A stretch of DNA of 48,757 nucleotides from Prevotella sp. (GTDB taxonomy: Bacteria; Bacteroidota; Bacteroidia; Bacteroidales; Bacteroidaceae): NCBI GenBank assembly GCA_022781445.1, contig JALETQ010000013.1, forward strand, positions 1 through 48,757, read 5' to 3'. Each line of letters starts with the position of its first letter. Within the stretch, counting starts at the first letter, position 1. The position numbers and the translations under genes were made by a program. Shown one piece after another: positions 26,454-36,954 of this stretch. Below the pieces are notes generated by a model. It was not told the DNA's origin, searched no databases, and worked only from the letters and a program-made list of their open reading frames with translations.

Positions 26454-27674
26454 TCAGAACCGTCTGTGGCACAAGTAATATTTGCGATTTTTTTTGGACA
26501 ACAACGCTTGGTGAAGTATCTCGGAGGCTTCGGTGACATCGCGTATGTTTCCGTATTTGTCGACGATGGAGATTTCCTCGTCGGCAAAGTCGTACATGTC
26601 TTTTTGGACGGTGTCTTCGCAAATCATGTAGCCGGCTTCTTCACGGCTCAGTCCTGTCGAACGGCTGATCCGGCGGCTGATGTCCTCGATTTGTTCTTCG
26701 GTTGCAGGAGCCTCGCTGACGGTGACTTCAAAAAGATTGCGGTCGATGAAGTCCTTGGAGAGCATGGAAAGGACCTTGTCTTCGTGGCGGCTCCATACTT
26801 TGACGGCACACCAGATGTCGTTGTCGTCCAGGAAGCCGTACATCTGCCATGCTTCTTCGTCGGAAAGGAATTGCCGGCGGTCGACTTTCCGGGCAAGGAA
26901 GTAGAGTAGTGCCGGCGAGGCGAAGAGTTGCCGGCCGTCTTGAATGAGGTGCTTGGCTCTCCGGAGTATCTGGATGAGCATCTTTTCGCAGGCGACCGTT
27001 GTCTTGTGGAGGTAAACCTGCCAGTACATCAGCCGGCGGGCGGTGAGATAGTTCTCGATGGAGTAGATGCCTTTCGCTTCGACGGCCAGCTTGTCGTCGG
27101 CGATTTGCAGCATCTTGATGATGCGTGCGCTTCCGATGTCGCCTTCGACGACTCCCGTGTAGAAGCTGTCGCGCTTGAGGTAATCGAGCCGGTCCATGTC
27201 GAGCTGGCTGCTGATGAGACAGTGCAGGAAACGTTGGTGATATTGGTTCTTGAAGATTTTGATGGCGAGATGAAGCTCGCCGTGCATTTCCCGGTTGATG
27301 TGTTCCATCATGAGGACGGACAGTTCTTCGTGCGAGATGTCCTCGATGAGTGTGTTTTCGAGGACGTGCGAGAACGGGCCGTGGCCGATGTCGTGCATCA
27401 GAACGGCGGCGCAGACGGCTTCTGCCTCGCTGTCGAAGATGAAGACACCCTTCTGCCGCAGGGTGAGGATGGCTTCGGTGGTGAGGTGGTATGCGCCGAG
27501 CGAATGTTGGAAGCGGGTGTGCTGCGCTCCGGGATAGACCATGCTTGCCATGCCGAGCTGCTTGATGCGTGACAGCCGTTGCATGAGCGGATGCTTCACG
27601 ATGTCGAGCAAGATGCCTTGGGGTATCTTGATGAATCCGAATACGGGGTCGCTGATGATCTTGTGGTCTGTCAT
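26454..27674 (-). CDS. HD-superfamily phosphohydrolase (dGTPase-like)
   Basis: A 406-residue cytosolic metal-dependent phosphohydrolase. The HD signature is clear: H57 in TRFQHSLG and H94-D95 in LMHDIGHGPFSH, with a further Asp expected near DMDRLDYLKRD. The sequence SDPVFGFIKIP at the start is characteristic of this family, which is related to dGTP triphosphohydrolases and SAMHD1. The substrate is not known. The start at 27674 (MTDHKII) is chosen because upstream in-frame ATGs lie in the 22-bp repeat array at 27729-27810, which would add a repeat-encoded N-terminus. The neighbouring lpxD start, 47 bp away, suggests co-transcription. Confidence 0.88.
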   Translation of the reverse strand: MTDHKIISDPVFGFIKIPQGILLDIVKHPLMQRLSRIKQLGMASMVYPGAQHTRFQHSLGAYHLTTEAILTLRQKGVFIFDSEAEAVCAAVLMHDIGHGPFSHVLENTLIEDISHEELSVLMMEHINREMHGELHLAIKIFKNQYHQRFLHCLISSQLDMDRLDYLKRDSFYTGVVEGDIGSARIIKMLQIADDKLAVEAKGIYSIENYLTARRLMYWQVYLHKTTVACEKMLIQILRRAKHLIQDGRQLFASPALLYFLARKVDRRQFLSDEEAWQMYGFLDDNDIWCAVKVWSRHEDKVLSMLSKDFIDRNLFEVTVSEAPATEEQIEDISRRISRSTGLSREEAGYMICEDTVQKDMYDFADEEISIVDKYGNIRDVTEASEILHQALLSKKNRKYYLCHRRF

Positions 27675-27728
27675 CTGTCGTGTGGTGTTGTTTGGTGCGC
27701 TTTTCGCTGCCGGTGGTTTCATCGGGAA

Positions 27729-27810
27729 AAATATGACGTCATATTTGCTCAAATATGACGTCATATTTGGCCGGATATGACGTCATATTTTGCGGAACAT
27801 GACGTCTGTC
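27729..27810. repeat. Array of palindromic 22-bp repeats (TGACGTCA centre)
   Basis: The perfect 18-bp palindrome AAATATGACGTCATATTT occurs at 27729-27746 and 27751-27768, a near-perfect copy at 27773-27790 and a degenerate one around GACGTC at 27801-27806. The centres are 22 bp apart throughout (27737.5, 27759.5, 27781.5, 27803.5), that is about two helical turns, so all sites face the same side of the helix. The array spans the pyrF 3' end and the leader of the HD gene. Each unit contains ATGACGTCATAT, so it also offers alternative start codons. It may be an operator array, a set of start codons altered by repeat-number change, or a selfish repeat. Confidence 0.9.
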
Positions 27811-28646
27811 CCTTCAGGGCCGCCGTCTTGCCGGCTCAGAAGGGCCGCCATTTCCTCCTGCATTTCCCTGGCTTTCCGGGCAGCTTCTTCCGCAAAGCCT
27901 TCCCCGCTGCCGGCATAGATGATGCCGCGGGAGGAGTTGACAAGCAGTCCGCAGTCTTCGGTCATGCCATGCCTGCATACCTCTTGCAGGCTTCCTCCCT
28001 GTGCCCCGACTCCCGGAACAAGCAGGAAATGGCGGGGGGCAACCCGGCGGATGTCCTTGAACATCTCGCCCTGTGTGGCTCCGACGACATACATCATGTT
28101 GTCTTCGTTGCCCCATTGTTGCGACACGCGCAGCACCTTTTCGAAGAGCCGCTCGCCCGAGGGGTCCTCCGTCAGTTGGAAATCGTGCGAGCCTTTGTTG
28201 CTGGTCAGCGCCAGCAGAATCACCCACTTGCCCGGATATTCCAGAAATGGCTTCACGCTGTCTTCTCCCATGTAGGGTGCCACGGTGAGCGAATCGATGT
28301 CGTAGGTCTCGAAGAACGTTCTTGCATACATTGCCGACGTGTTGCCGATGTCGCCTCTTTTGGCATCGGCGATGATGAAATGGCGGGGGTGGCGCTCCCT
28401 GATGTAGGCCACCGTCTTCTCAAAGGCCGCGAGTCCCTGCACTCCCGTACACTCGTAGAATGCCAGATTGGGCTTGTAGGCCACGCAGTACGGGGCCGTT
28501 GCGTCGATGATGGCCTTGTTGAAGGCAAACACCGGATCTTCGCTTGACGACAGGTGTTGCGGAATCTTCTTGATGTCGGTATCCAGACCGACACAGAGAA
28601 AACTCTTCCTGGCAAATATCTCTCTTACTAACTCTTGTCTGTTCAT
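27783..28646 (-). CDS. pyrF: Orotidine 5'-phosphate decarboxylase PyrF
   Basis: Last step of UMP synthesis. The 287 residues belong to the type 2 group with the catalytic [11 protein letters not shown] motif (about residues 93-103). Its stop codon TGA and its last codons (DVMFRKI) lie inside the 22-bp repeat array, so the C-terminus appears to have been extended or replaced by repeat sequence; the protein is somewhat longer than usual for the family. It starts 6 bp after prfA and is likely translated from the same transcript. Confidence 0.95.
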   Translation of the reverse strand: MNRQELVREIFARKSFLCVGLDTDIKKIPQHLSSSEDPVFAFNKAIIDATAPYCVAYKPNLAFYECTGVQGLAAFEKTVAYIRERHPRHFIIADAKRGDIGNTSAMYARTFFETYDIDSLTVAPYMGEDSVKPFLEYPGKWVILLALTSNKGSHDFQLTEDPSGERLFEKVLRVSQQWGNEDNMMYVVGATQGEMFKDIRRVAPRHFLLVPGVGAQGGSLQEVCRHGMTEDCGLLVNSSRGIIYAGSGEGFAEEAARKAREMQEEMAALLSRQDGGPEGTDVMFRKI

Positions 28647-28652
28647 AATCTT

Positions 28653-29762
28653 CTAAAGTTCTGATTCTTTCATTCTTTCGGCGTTTTCTGCCACGGTGAG
28701 CGCGTCGATCATGGGCTGGATGTCACCTCCGAGAAAGCCTTGCAGGTCGTGTGTCGTGAAGCCTATGCGATGGTCGGTGACCCTTCCCTGTGGGAAATTG
28801 TAGGTCCTGATTTTGGCAGAACGGTCGCCCGTCGATACCAAAGTCTTTCTTCGGTGGGCGATGTCGTCGATGTACTTCTGGTGTTCGCGGTCGTAAATGA
28901 AGGTGCGGAGTCTCGAGAGGGCGCGCTCTTTGTTCTTGGGCTGGTCGCGTGTTTCGGTACATTCGATGAGAATTTCCTCCGTTTCGCCGGTGTTGGGGTT
29001 TTTCCAAGGGTAACGAAGGCGGACGCCCGATTCCACCTTGTTGACGTTTTGGCCTCCGGCTCCCGAGCTTCTGAAGGTGTCCCACTTGATGTCGCCTTCG
29101 TTGATGTTCACCTCGAACCTGTCGGCTTCGGGCAGAACCGCAACCGTGGCGGCCGAAGTGTGCATGCGCCCTTGGGTTTCTGTGGCGGGAACACGTTGTA
29201 CGCGATGGACGCCCGATTCGTATTTCAAGACACCATACACGTTGTCACCGTTGACGACGAAGTCGATTTCCTTGAATCCGCCGACAGCTCCTTCGCTCTC
29301 ACTCGTCACCGACAGCGACCAGCCTTTCGAGTCGCAATACTTCTTGTACATCGCGAACAAGTCGCCCGCAAACAACGCTGCCTCGTCACCACCCGTTCCG
29401 GCGCGTATTTCCATCTGCACGTTCTTGGCGTCTTCCGGATCTTTCGGCACGAGCGCCAGCTTGATCTCTTCTTCTATCCCGGGCTGCAGACGTTCGTTCT
29501 CTGCCAGCTCCTCGCGGGCCATTTCTCTCATTTCGGCATCCGGTTCGTTGGCAAGAATATCCTTGGCCTCCTTGATAGTAGTCAGACATGCGATGTATCG
29601 CTTGCGGGCAGACATGATGTCGCTCAGGTCTTTGTACTCCCTGGTGAGCTTGACATACCTTTCCTGGTCCGCAATGACACCGGGATCGGTTATCAGCGTG
29701 GATACTTCCTCAAAACGAGCAGTCAGTCCGTCGAGCTTGGCTAATATATTGTTGTTGTCCAT
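28653..29762 (-). CDS. prfA: Peptide chain release factor 1
   Basis: Recognises UAA and UAG and triggers peptide release. The 369 residues contain the codon-reading PAT motif at 192-194 and the GGQ motif at 236-238 in SGAGGQNVNKVESG. The start at 29762 (MDNNNILAKLDG) is natural; 9 upstream codons in frame are not part of the family. Located between purM (83 bp upstream) and pyrF (6 bp downstream) in the same direction. A longer loop around residues 260-275 is a variation I see also in other Bacteroidetes forms. Confidence 0.96.
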   Translation of the reverse strand: MDNNNILAKLDGLTARFEEVSTLITDPGVIADQERYVKLTREYKDLSDIMSARKRYIACLTTIKEAKDILANEPDAEMREMAREELAENERLQPGIEEEIKLALVPKDPEDAKNVQMEIRAGTGGDEAALFAGDLFAMYKKYCDSKGWSLSVTSESEGAVGGFKEIDFVVNGDNVYGVLKYESGVHRVQRVPATETQGRMHTSAATVAVLPEADRFEVNINEGDIKWDTFRSSGAGGQNVNKVESGVRLRYPWKNPNTGETEEILIECTETRDQPKNKERALSRLRTFIYDREHQKYIDDIAHRRKTLVSTGDRSAKIRTYNFPQGRVTDHRIGFTTHDLQGFLGGDIQPMIDALTVAENAERMKESEL

Positions 29763-29845
29763 ATAATCGTGTTGTGTGCAGGCAAACATGGACGGCGGTG
29801 GCCGTTTGTCCCGCTTCAGCTGATGTTGGTTTGCCTGTGGGCGTA

Positions 29846-31009
29846 TTAGTATTCGAAAGTTCCGAACTCGGATCGGATGGTGAGGGAGCGTTCCCCTTCC
29901 TCGATTCGTCCGATGATTTGTGCGTCGATGTTGAACTTGCGCGAAATCCCGATGACGGCTTCCGCATGTTCCGGGGCGACGTAGATTTCCATCCGGTGTC
30001 CCATGTTGAACACTTTGTACATCTCTTTCCAGTCGGTTCGGCTCTGTTCTTGGATGATTCTGAACAGGGGCGGCAGGGAGAACAGGTTGTCCTTGACTAC
30101 TTTGCAGTTCCCGTTGACGAAATGCAGGACCTTGGTTTGTGCGCCGCCGGTGCAGTGGACCATGCCGTGGATGTGGGGGCGGAGTCCGTCAAGCACTTCT
30201 TTGATGACCGGAGCATAAGTGCGGGTGGGGGAGAGAACGAGTTGTCCGGCATTGATCCCCGTGCCGTCCACCGGGTCGGTGAGCTTCATTTTACCGCTGT
30301 AAATCAGATCTTCGGGTACCTCCGCATCATAACTCTCCGGATAAAGGGATGCCAGATAGTTGGCAAACACGTCATGGCGGGCACTTGTCAGCCCGTTGCT
30401 TCCCATGCCTCCGTTGTACCGGTCTTCGTAGGTGGCCTGGCCGAACGAAGCCAGTCCCACGATGACATCGCCCGGACGGATGTTGGCATTGTCGATGACA
30501 TCCGACCGTTTCATCCTGCAAGTCACCGTAGAGTCCACGATGATTGTTCTGACGAGGTCTCCGACATCAGCGGTTTCGCCGCCTGTGGGATAGATTCCGA
30601 TGCCCATTTCGCGCAATTCGGATAAGATCTCGTCGGTCCCGTTGATGATTTCGGAAATCACTTCGCCCGGAATCAACATTTTGTTTCGTCCGATGGTGCT
30701 TGAAACGAGGATATTGTCCACAGCACCGACGCAAAGCAAGTCATCGGTGTTCATGACGATGGCGTCTTGGGCAATGCCCTTCCAGACACTCAGATCACCT
30801 GTCTCTTTCCAGTACATGTAGGCCAGGCTCGATTTCGTTCCGGCACCGTCTGCGTGCATGATGTTGCAATAATCGGGGTCGTTGCCCAATATGTCGGGAA
30901 TGATTTTACAGAATGCTTGTGGAAAAATGCCCTTGTCAATGTTCCTGATGGCATTGTGCACATCCTCCTTGGCGGCACTGACGCCACGCATCATATATCG
31001 GTTGCTCAT
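29846..31009 (-). CDS. purM: Phosphoribosylformylglycinamidine cyclo-ligase PurM
   Basis: ATP-dependent closure of the imidazole ring in purine synthesis (AIR synthase). The 387-residue form, longer than the E. coli enzyme, is usual in Bacteroidetes. The family motifs DGAGTKSSLAYMYW, NTDDLLCVGA and PTGGETADVGD are present. The start MSNRYMMRGVSA at 31009 lies 23 bp after aroE. It belongs to the minus-strand run beginning with menG. Confidence 0.95.
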   Translation of the reverse strand: MSNRYMMRGVSAAKEDVHNAIRNIDKGIFPQAFCKIIPDILGNDPDYCNIMHADGAGTKSSLAYMYWKETGDLSVWKGIAQDAIVMNTDDLLCVGAVDNILVSSTIGRNKMLIPGEVISEIINGTDEILSELREMGIGIYPTGGETADVGDLVRTIIVDSTVTCRMKRSDVIDNANIRPGDVIVGLASFGQATYEDRYNGGMGSNGLTSARHDVFANYLASLYPESYDAEVPEDLIYSGKMKLTDPVDGTGINAGQLVLSPTRTYAPVIKEVLDGLRPHIHGMVHCTGGAQTKVLHFVNGNCKVVKDNLFSLPPLFRIIQEQSRTDWKEMYKVFNMGHRMEIYVAPEHAEAVIGISRKFNIDAQIIGRIEEGERSLTIRSEFGTFEY

Positions 31010-31032
31010 ATACTTGTTTGGTTGTGTGTTTA

Positions 31033-31779
31033 CTAATCTGCGGTGTTCCAAAACTCCCATCCGGCAAAAGCCTGTAGCAAAAGCATCTCCAGTCCGTTTT
31101 TGACCGTGGCGCCTTGTGCGGCGCCTTTGCGCATGAAGAGCGTTTCGTCGGGATTGTAGAGCAGGTCATACAATAACGTATGGTTGTTCATTGCCTCATA
31201 AGGCAGATCCGGACATTCGTCAATGCGAGGATACATACCCGCGGGAGTACAGTTCACGATGACATTGTACGTTTCTATATGCTTGGGTTTCAATTCCTGA
31301 TAGGTGACGGCGTCTTTCTTCTTCGTGCGGCTCACAAAGAGTGTTTCCAGTCCGAGTGAGCGCAGACCGTAGTCGACAGCCTTGGCGGCACCTCCCGTTC
31401 CGAGTATCAAAGCCTTTTGGTGATACTTCTCCAGTAACGGTTCGATGCTCTTGGTAAACCCGATGACATCGCTGTTGTAGCCTTTCAGGAATGTCTTGTT
31501 CCCTTTGTGTTCCACCCGGATGACATTCACTGCACCGATGGCTTTGGCCTCCGGACTGACGGCATGCAGGAATTTCATCACCTGTTGCTTATAAGGAATG
31601 GTCACGTTCAGGCCTTTCAGTTCGGGTGTGGTTTCCAGAATCTCCACCAAGCCGTTGATGCTGGGTATCTCGTAGTTGATATATTCAGCATCGATGCCCT
31701 CGTTGCGGAATTTCTCGTTGAAATATCCGATGGAGAAAGAGTGGCCGAGCGGGTAGCCGATGAGTCCGTATTTTGTCAT
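31033..31779 (-). CDS. aroE: Shikimate dehydrogenase AroE
   Basis: NADPH-dependent reduction of 3-dehydroshikimate to shikimate in aromatic amino acid and menaquinone precursor synthesis. In 248 residues it has the shikimate-binding GYPLGHSFS, the catalytic lysine in NVTIPYKQQV and the nucleotide motif GTGGAAKAV. It is somewhat short relative to E. coli AroE but normal for Bacteroidetes. It lies 27 bp after menG and 23 bp before purM. Confidence 0.95.
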   Translation of the reverse strand: MTKYGLIGYPLGHSFSIGYFNEKFRNEGIDAEYINYEIPSINGLVEILETTPELKGLNVTIPYKQQVMKFLHAVSPEAKAIGAVNVIRVEHKGNKTFLKGYNSDVIGFTKSIEPLLEKYHQKALILGTGGAAKAVDYGLRSLGLETLFVSRTKKKDAVTYQELKPKHIETYNVIVNCTPAGMYPRIDECPDLPYEAMNNHTLLYDLLYNPDETLFMRKGAAQGATVKNGLEMLLLQAFAGWEFWNTAD

Positions 31780-31806
31780 AAGCGGGAAGTGATAAGAGTC
31801 GTCTTA

Positions 31807-32541
31807 TTATTTACGGGCGAAGTACATGGTACATATTCCGAAGGTGAGTCGTTTGAAGCTTGCTTTCCCAAATCCGGCTTTCTTTAAGATGCCGATCATC
31901 TCTTCACCTTGTGGAAAAGCCTCGATGGTGGCGGTGAGATAGTCGTATGCGCCTTGGTCTTTGGAAATCAGTTTGGCATAGAGCGGTAAAAACGTGTGTG
32001 AATAGAGCTTGAAAAGTTGTCTCATCGGGAAACTTTTGGGTTGGCTGAGTTCCACGATGCTGAGACAGCCGCCTTTCCTCAACACCCTGCACATTTCACG
32101 CAGACCGCGATCGAGGTCAGAAAAATTGCGAATGCCGAAGGCCGCCGTGACAGCATCGAAAGAGCCTTCGGGAAAGCTGAGGTTCAGGCAATCTTCCTTT
32201 TTGAAGGAAATCGTCTTGTCCAGGCCTTCATTCTTTACCTTCTGTCTGCCTATTTCCATCATCCCTTCCGAGATGTCAACTCCAACGATTTGGCTGAGAT
32301 TGAGCATTCGTGCAGCTAAAATGGCAAAGTCTCCGGTACCTGTCGCGATATCAAGGAGCGTTTGTGGAGCTTCGGGTTTCAACTTCATGATGGCTTTCCT
32401 TCTCCATCCTCTGTCGATGTCCCATGACAAGCGGTGGTTCAAGGTGTCGTAAGTAGGGGCGATGTTGTCGAACATCTCCTCCACCAAAGTTCCTTTTTCA
32501 CCCTCTTTGCCGTAAGGATTTATCTTTTCTTGTTGATACAT
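31807..32541 (-). CDS. menG: Demethylmenaquinone methyltransferase MenG/UbiE
   Basis: SAM-dependent methylation of demethylmenaquinone, the last step of menaquinone synthesis, at the membrane surface. The 244 residues carry the SAM motif [11 protein letters not shown] near 64-74 and the family sequence [16 protein letters not shown] near the N-terminus. It is the first gene of the run menG-aroE-purM-prfA-pyrF and is preceded by a strong promoter at 32681-32712, leaving a leader of about 130 nt. Confidence 0.95.
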   Translation of the reverse strand: MYQQEKINPYGKEGEKGTLVEEMFDNIAPTYDTLNHRLSWDIDRGWRRKAIMKLKPEAPQTLLDIATGTGDFAILAARMLNLSQIVGVDISEGMMEIGRQKVKNEGLDKTISFKKEDCLNLSFPEGSFDAVTAAFGIRNFSDLDRGLREMCRVLRKGGCLSIVELSQPKSFPMRQLFKLYSHTFLPLYAKLISKDQGAYDYLTATIEAFPQGEEMIGILKKAGFGKASFKRLTFGICTMYFARK

Positions 32542-32970
32542 GCTCCTTGAAATCGTGTCGAATAGTTTTGTTCAGAACGTCTCAAAACAGCTGTTTTTCA
32601 TGTTTTCGGAAGCCAAATGCGAACCGGTGGATTCATCTGCGAGACGACCGGACCTCAGTCTTGCGTTCTGCTTTTTGCGACAAAGGTAAAACGAAATTTT
32701 GAATTGAACAAATTCGTGAAACAATTTCCCTTTGACAGATGTCGAACTTCCGTCGGCGTGAACTTCCAAGAGGCGTAGTATTAATATGGTATAGGGTAGG
32801 GAGATGAATGAAAACGAAAATCCGTTGGGCCGGCCATGGTGCAGGATGGACTATGGTGCCTGCCTTTGATCAAGCATCTCAACAGATGCTCTTGTGGCCT
32901 CTTCCTCGGGAAACCACATGCTGACGGAAGAATGAAGGGCCAGGAAGCATCCCCAATCCATCAACGATGA
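32542..32970. other. Intergenic region upstream of menG
   Basis: The part up to about 32712 is the menG leader and promoter. The rest, about 260 bp, shows no gene, no repeat belonging to the families described here and no convincing terminator for the kinase gene ending at 32971. Confidence 0.45.
32681..32712 (-). promoter_or_regulatory. Promoter of the menG-aroE-purM-prfA-pyrF run
   Basis: On the minus strand TTTG is followed by 20 nt and then TACCTTTG, an excellent match to the Bacteroidetes -33/-7 consensus. Confidence 0.78.
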
Positions 32971-33594
32971 CTATTCTTCGAAGGGGAACAATCCGTATAG
33001 CTTGGCATCGATCATGTCGGTGATGAGCTGGAAGTCTTGCGTGTTGTTCTCGAATTTCATCTTGTCTCCATCAACGATGATGAGCTGTCCGTCATATTGT
33101 TCAATCCAATCCTCATACCGTTTTGCCAATCCTTGCAGATAGTCGATGCGGATGGATTTTTCAAATTCGCGCCCTCTCTTTTGAATCTGAGCCACAAGAT
33201 TGGGTATGGTCGACCGGATATAAATCATCAGGTCGGGCAGTTTGACAAGCGACATCATGAGGTCGAACAAGGCGCTATAGTTGTCGAAATCGCGATGACT
33301 CATCATGCCCATTTCATGAAGATTGGGTGCAAATATTCTTGCATCTTCAAAAATGGTGCGGTCTTGGATGATGGTGTCTTGGCTTTTTGATATCTCCACG
33401 ACCTCTTTGAAGCGTTTGTTGAGAAAGTAAATCTGCAGGTTGAACGACCATCTCTCCATGTCTTCGTAGAAGTCGTCCAAATAAGGATTGTTGTCTACCG
33501 GCTCAAAACGTGGCGTCCAGCCATAATGTTTGGCGAGCATCTTGGTCAGCGTGGTCTTGCCGCTGCCAATATTTCCGGCAATAGCTATATGCAT
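32971..33594 (-). CDS. Deoxynucleoside kinase (second of a tandem pair)
   Basis: Cytosolic salvage kinase of the dNK/dGK family, phosphorylating deoxynucleosides. The P-loop GNIGSGKTTL lies at 7-16, the substrate-pocket sequence RWSFNLQIYFL near 48-58, and the DRTIFEDA motif near 78-85. The 207 residues are colinear with the upstream paralogue, from which it starts 35 bp away. In lactobacilli similar adjacent genes form a heterodimeric dAK/dGK; a heterodimer with the neighbour is a reasonable guess. The base specificity of each cannot be read with certainty. Confidence 0.92.
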   Translation of the reverse strand: MHIAIAGNIGSGKTTLTKMLAKHYGWTPRFEPVDNNPYLDDFYEDMERWSFNLQIYFLNKRFKEVVEISKSQDTIIQDRTIFEDARIFAPNLHEMGMMSHRDFDNYSALFDLMMSLVKLPDLMIYIRSTIPNLVAQIQKRGREFEKSIRIDYLQGLAKRYEDWIEQYDGQLIIVDGDKMKFENNTQDFQLITDMIDAKLYGLFPFEE

Positions 33595-33629
33595 GATGGG
33601 TAAATATTAACCGTTAGTAATGAAAGGGG

Positions 33630-34250
33630 TCAGTCTTTGAAAAGTCCGTAAAGCAAGGTGTCGATCTTATCGGTTATTCCGGCGAAGTCCTTGGGGTTGA
33701 GAAGAAAATCTATACCGTCTACGTCTACCACCAATAATTTCCCTTTGTAGCGCTTGAAAATGAAATCTTCGTACTTGGTGTTGAGATTCTTGAGATAATC
33801 AATGGACATCGCCTGTTCGTAGTCACGTCCTCTCTTTTGTATGTTTCCTATCAGATGCGGAACCGAAGATTTCAAGTAAATCATCAGATCGGGTTGGTTC
33901 ACCACCGACATCATCGAGTCAAAGAGTTCCATGTATGTCTCGTAATCCCTGTCAGACAGGTTGCCCATCTCCTTATTGGTGGCGGCAAATACGTAAACAC
34001 CTTCGAAAATGGAACGGTCTTGGATGATGTTTTTGTCGGATTTTGATATCGCCAAGACATCCTCGAAGCGTTGTTTCAGATAAAAAACTTCCATGTTGAA
34101 CGACCACCGATGTATATCTTTATAGTAGTCTTCCAAGTAAGGATTATATTCAACGGCTTCAAATTGTGGTGTCCATCCATAATGCTCGGCGAGCATTTTG
34201 GTCAAAGTGGTCTTTCCACTGCCGATGTTGCCTGCGATTACAATATGCAC
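33630..34250 (-). CDS. Deoxynucleoside kinase (first of a tandem pair)
   Basis: Paralogue of the following gene, 206 residues with P-loop GNIGSGKTTL at 7-16, RWSFNMEVFYL, and DRSIFEG in place of DRTIFED. The two proteins share their whole architecture and many residues but differ around the substrate site (EAVEYNPY against EPVDNNPY; SIFEGVYVF against TIFEDARIF), suggesting different base preference. It is the upstream member and probably carries the promoter, which lies next to interspersed repeat copy B. Confidence 0.92.
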   Translation of the reverse strand: MHIVIAGNIGSGKTTLTKMLAEHYGWTPQFEAVEYNPYLEDYYKDIHRWSFNMEVFYLKQRFEDVLAISKSDKNIIQDRSIFEGVYVFAATNKEMGNLSDRDYETYMELFDSMMSVVNQPDLMIYLKSSVPHLIGNIQKRGRDYEQAMSIDYLKNLNTKYEDFIFKRYKGKLLVVDVDGIDFLLNPKDFAGITDKIDTLLYGLFKD

Positions 34251-34814
34251 TTGAGGTACTTTTAGGTAAAATTGAGTTTTTCTTGGTTCCGTATGATTAA
34301 CCCAAATCGGTCATGAGAGCGTATGTTCCTACATTTCATGTCGTTCATACCATTTTCCGTCCGATTTCGTTCGTTTGCCGGCATCTTGTTTGTCGGTTTG
34401 TCTTACCGTAGACCGCTACGCCTGCAACAAACCGACTGTCAATCTGCCCGCCAATCAAACGATACTGACTTGGAATCTAATGACCGCTTTGGGTTTGACA
34501 GAAATCTTGGTATCTTCCCTACCGAAGGTTCTTTAATCCGGAATTATTCCCGGTGTTTTTACGAACACTACACGAAAAGAAGAATACCTCTGATGGTTTT
34601 TTGTGTTACGCAACTTGGCTCGTTTGTGCAACGTGTTGCCATACATCCTTGCCGGCCTTATAACCCCCAAAAGCATTGGATGACACAATCGTGAATAATC
34701 CGGGCCTGCGGATTTTCTCAAAAACCATCAGAAGTTACGGGTGCATGTTGCCCGAAGGTGCATGCCCCCGTTGGTTGAACTCTTGGCAGACGTTCTTCGT
34801 CCGCATTCAACAGC
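34251..34814. other. Intergenic region between mscL and the kinase pair
   Basis: About 560 bp. It holds interspersed repeat copy B (34297-34498) and, between it and mscL, about 310 bp in which I see no gene. Since both neighbours are on the minus strand, it should contain the mscL terminator and the kinase promoter, but neither matches a consensus well. Confidence 0.5.
34297..34498. repeat. Interspersed repeat copy B (about 202 bp), best preserved
   Basis: Left end TTAACCCAAATCGGTCATGA and right end TCTAATGACCGCTTTGGGTTTGA, an imperfect inverted pair of about 20 bp. Interior motifs GGCATCTTGTTTGTCGG and CCGTAGACCGC...TGCAAC recur in copies A and D. It has no coding potential. Confidence 0.65.
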
Positions 34815-35192
34815 TTATTGCTTTTTCAGCAAATCGCGGATTTCGCCCAGCAGCTTTTCTTCGTTCGAAGGTTCTGCAGGAGCTTCGGGCGCAGCTTCTT
34901 TCTTCTTTGAAACCTTGTTGATGGCTTTTACGATTAAGAAAATACAGAACGCAATGATCAAAAAATCGACCACATTTTGAACGAAGTTGCCATATTTAAC
35001 CGTGGCACCGTTGATGACACACGACAGGTCTGCAAAATCTTTACCGATCAAAGTTCCGATGAGCGGCATCAGAATGTCGTCAACGATCGAGGTAACAATC
35101 TTGCCGAATGCACCACCGATGATGACACCGACAGCCATATCCATTACATTGCCTTGCATGGCAAATTCCTTGAACTCTTTGATAAATCCCAT
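34815..35192 (-). CDS. mscL: Large-conductance mechanosensitive channel MscL
   Basis: Inner-membrane pore that opens under membrane tension and protects from hypo-osmotic shock. The 125 residues show the N-terminal helix [15 protein letters not shown], the pore-lining first membrane segment [18 protein letters not shown], a second segment around 72-92, and a charged C-terminal helix preceded by an Ala/Pro-rich linker. A TTG three codons upstream is in frame, but the ATG at 35192 is the expected start. It stands alone, divergent from gap. Confidence 0.95.
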   Translation of the reverse strand: MGFIKEFKEFAMQGNVMDMAVGVIIGGAFGKIVTSIVDDILMPLIGTLIGKDFADLSCVINGATVKYGNFVQNVVDFLIIAFCIFLIVKAINKVSKKKEAAPEAPAEPSNEEKLLGEIRDLLKKQ

Positions 35193-35252
35193 AATTGTCA
35201 ATCTTTTTAATTAATAAATGAAGTATTCGTGTGCAAATATAAAAATAATTTG

Positions 35253-35260
35253 TAACTTTG
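35253..35260 (+). promoter_or_regulatory. -7 box of the gap promoter
   Basis: TAACTTTG matches TAnnTTTG; no clear TTTG at -33. The leader is about 130 nt and contains GTACAG (35271) and CTGTAC (35316), which could fold back on each other near the 5' end. Confidence 0.55.
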
Positions 35261-35342
35261 CCATCGTTAAGTACAGAAAAGAATAATTAAACCCCCTTTT
35301 TTAGTGGATTTACTCCTGTACAGATGTGATAATCCTCAATAG

Positions 35343-36431
<1,089 letters not shown>

Positions 36432-36450
36432 TTGCCATCCGCATCAGATT

Positions 36451-36545
36451 GTGAGAGAGGCATTTGTAAACGCCTCACTGCATAACCAATAAGACATGTT
36501 CTGTTGAATGATTGTTCAAGGAACATGTCTTTTCTTTTTCTTTCT
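36451..36545 (+). terminator. Tandem terminators of gap
   Basis: A first small hairpin (GAGGC/GCCTC, 36457-36476) is followed by a perfect 11-bp stem AAGACATGTTC (36491-36501) with GAACATGTCTT (36521-36531) and a T-rich tail (TTTCTTTTTCTTTC). Confidence 0.85.
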
Positions 36546-36664
36546 TGTTATTGGGATCATACGATCTTTTGAAATCGGTTCTTGAGAAAGACGTTTCTGA
36601 AGTCTTAGGTTCTGATTCATATCACCGATGTCATACCCATTGACATCGTTTCTTATAGACCTTG

Positions 36665-36860
36665 TGCCAACTCCAAGCAGTCATCAGACCGCTTAGCTAT
36701 GTTTTATAATTCTCTTGAGGATGCTTTCCAACTATTTTCGTGCGATTGTCGGTGTCTTGTCTGCTTTTTCTCGACTTATTTTACTTCGCTGTTGATTAAC
36801 CGACACTTCCTTTGCCCCAACGCCCAGACAAATCATTCGGACTCAAATGATCGATTTGTA
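36665..36860. repeat. Interspersed repeat copy E (diverged)
   Basis: The right end TCAAATGATCGATTTG and interior GTCGGTGTCTTGTCTGC resemble copies B and D; the left end near 36673 (CAAGCAGTCATCAGACCG) is uncertain. It lies just before the mobile element. Confidence 0.4.
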
Positions 36861-36910
36861 ATAAATGGTTGTTTTTGAGATGATTATCGGTTTTATATGA
36901 AACGGTATTT

Positions 36911-36954
36911 CAATAGGGCAGGTTTTACGATACAATAGGGCAGGTTTTGACGTG
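36911..36954. repeat. 22-bp-period repeat, inverted GCCCT family
   Basis: CAATAGGGCAGGTTTT starts at 36911 and is identical at 36933, exactly 22 bp apart. Its complement, AAAACCTGCCC, matches the repeats at 19445 and 27. Confidence 0.75.

Noticed and set aside
27674..27764. Longer start for the HD gene within the palindrome array
   Set aside because: It would add a repeat-encoded N-terminus absent from the family; kept only as a possibility in the finding on the array.
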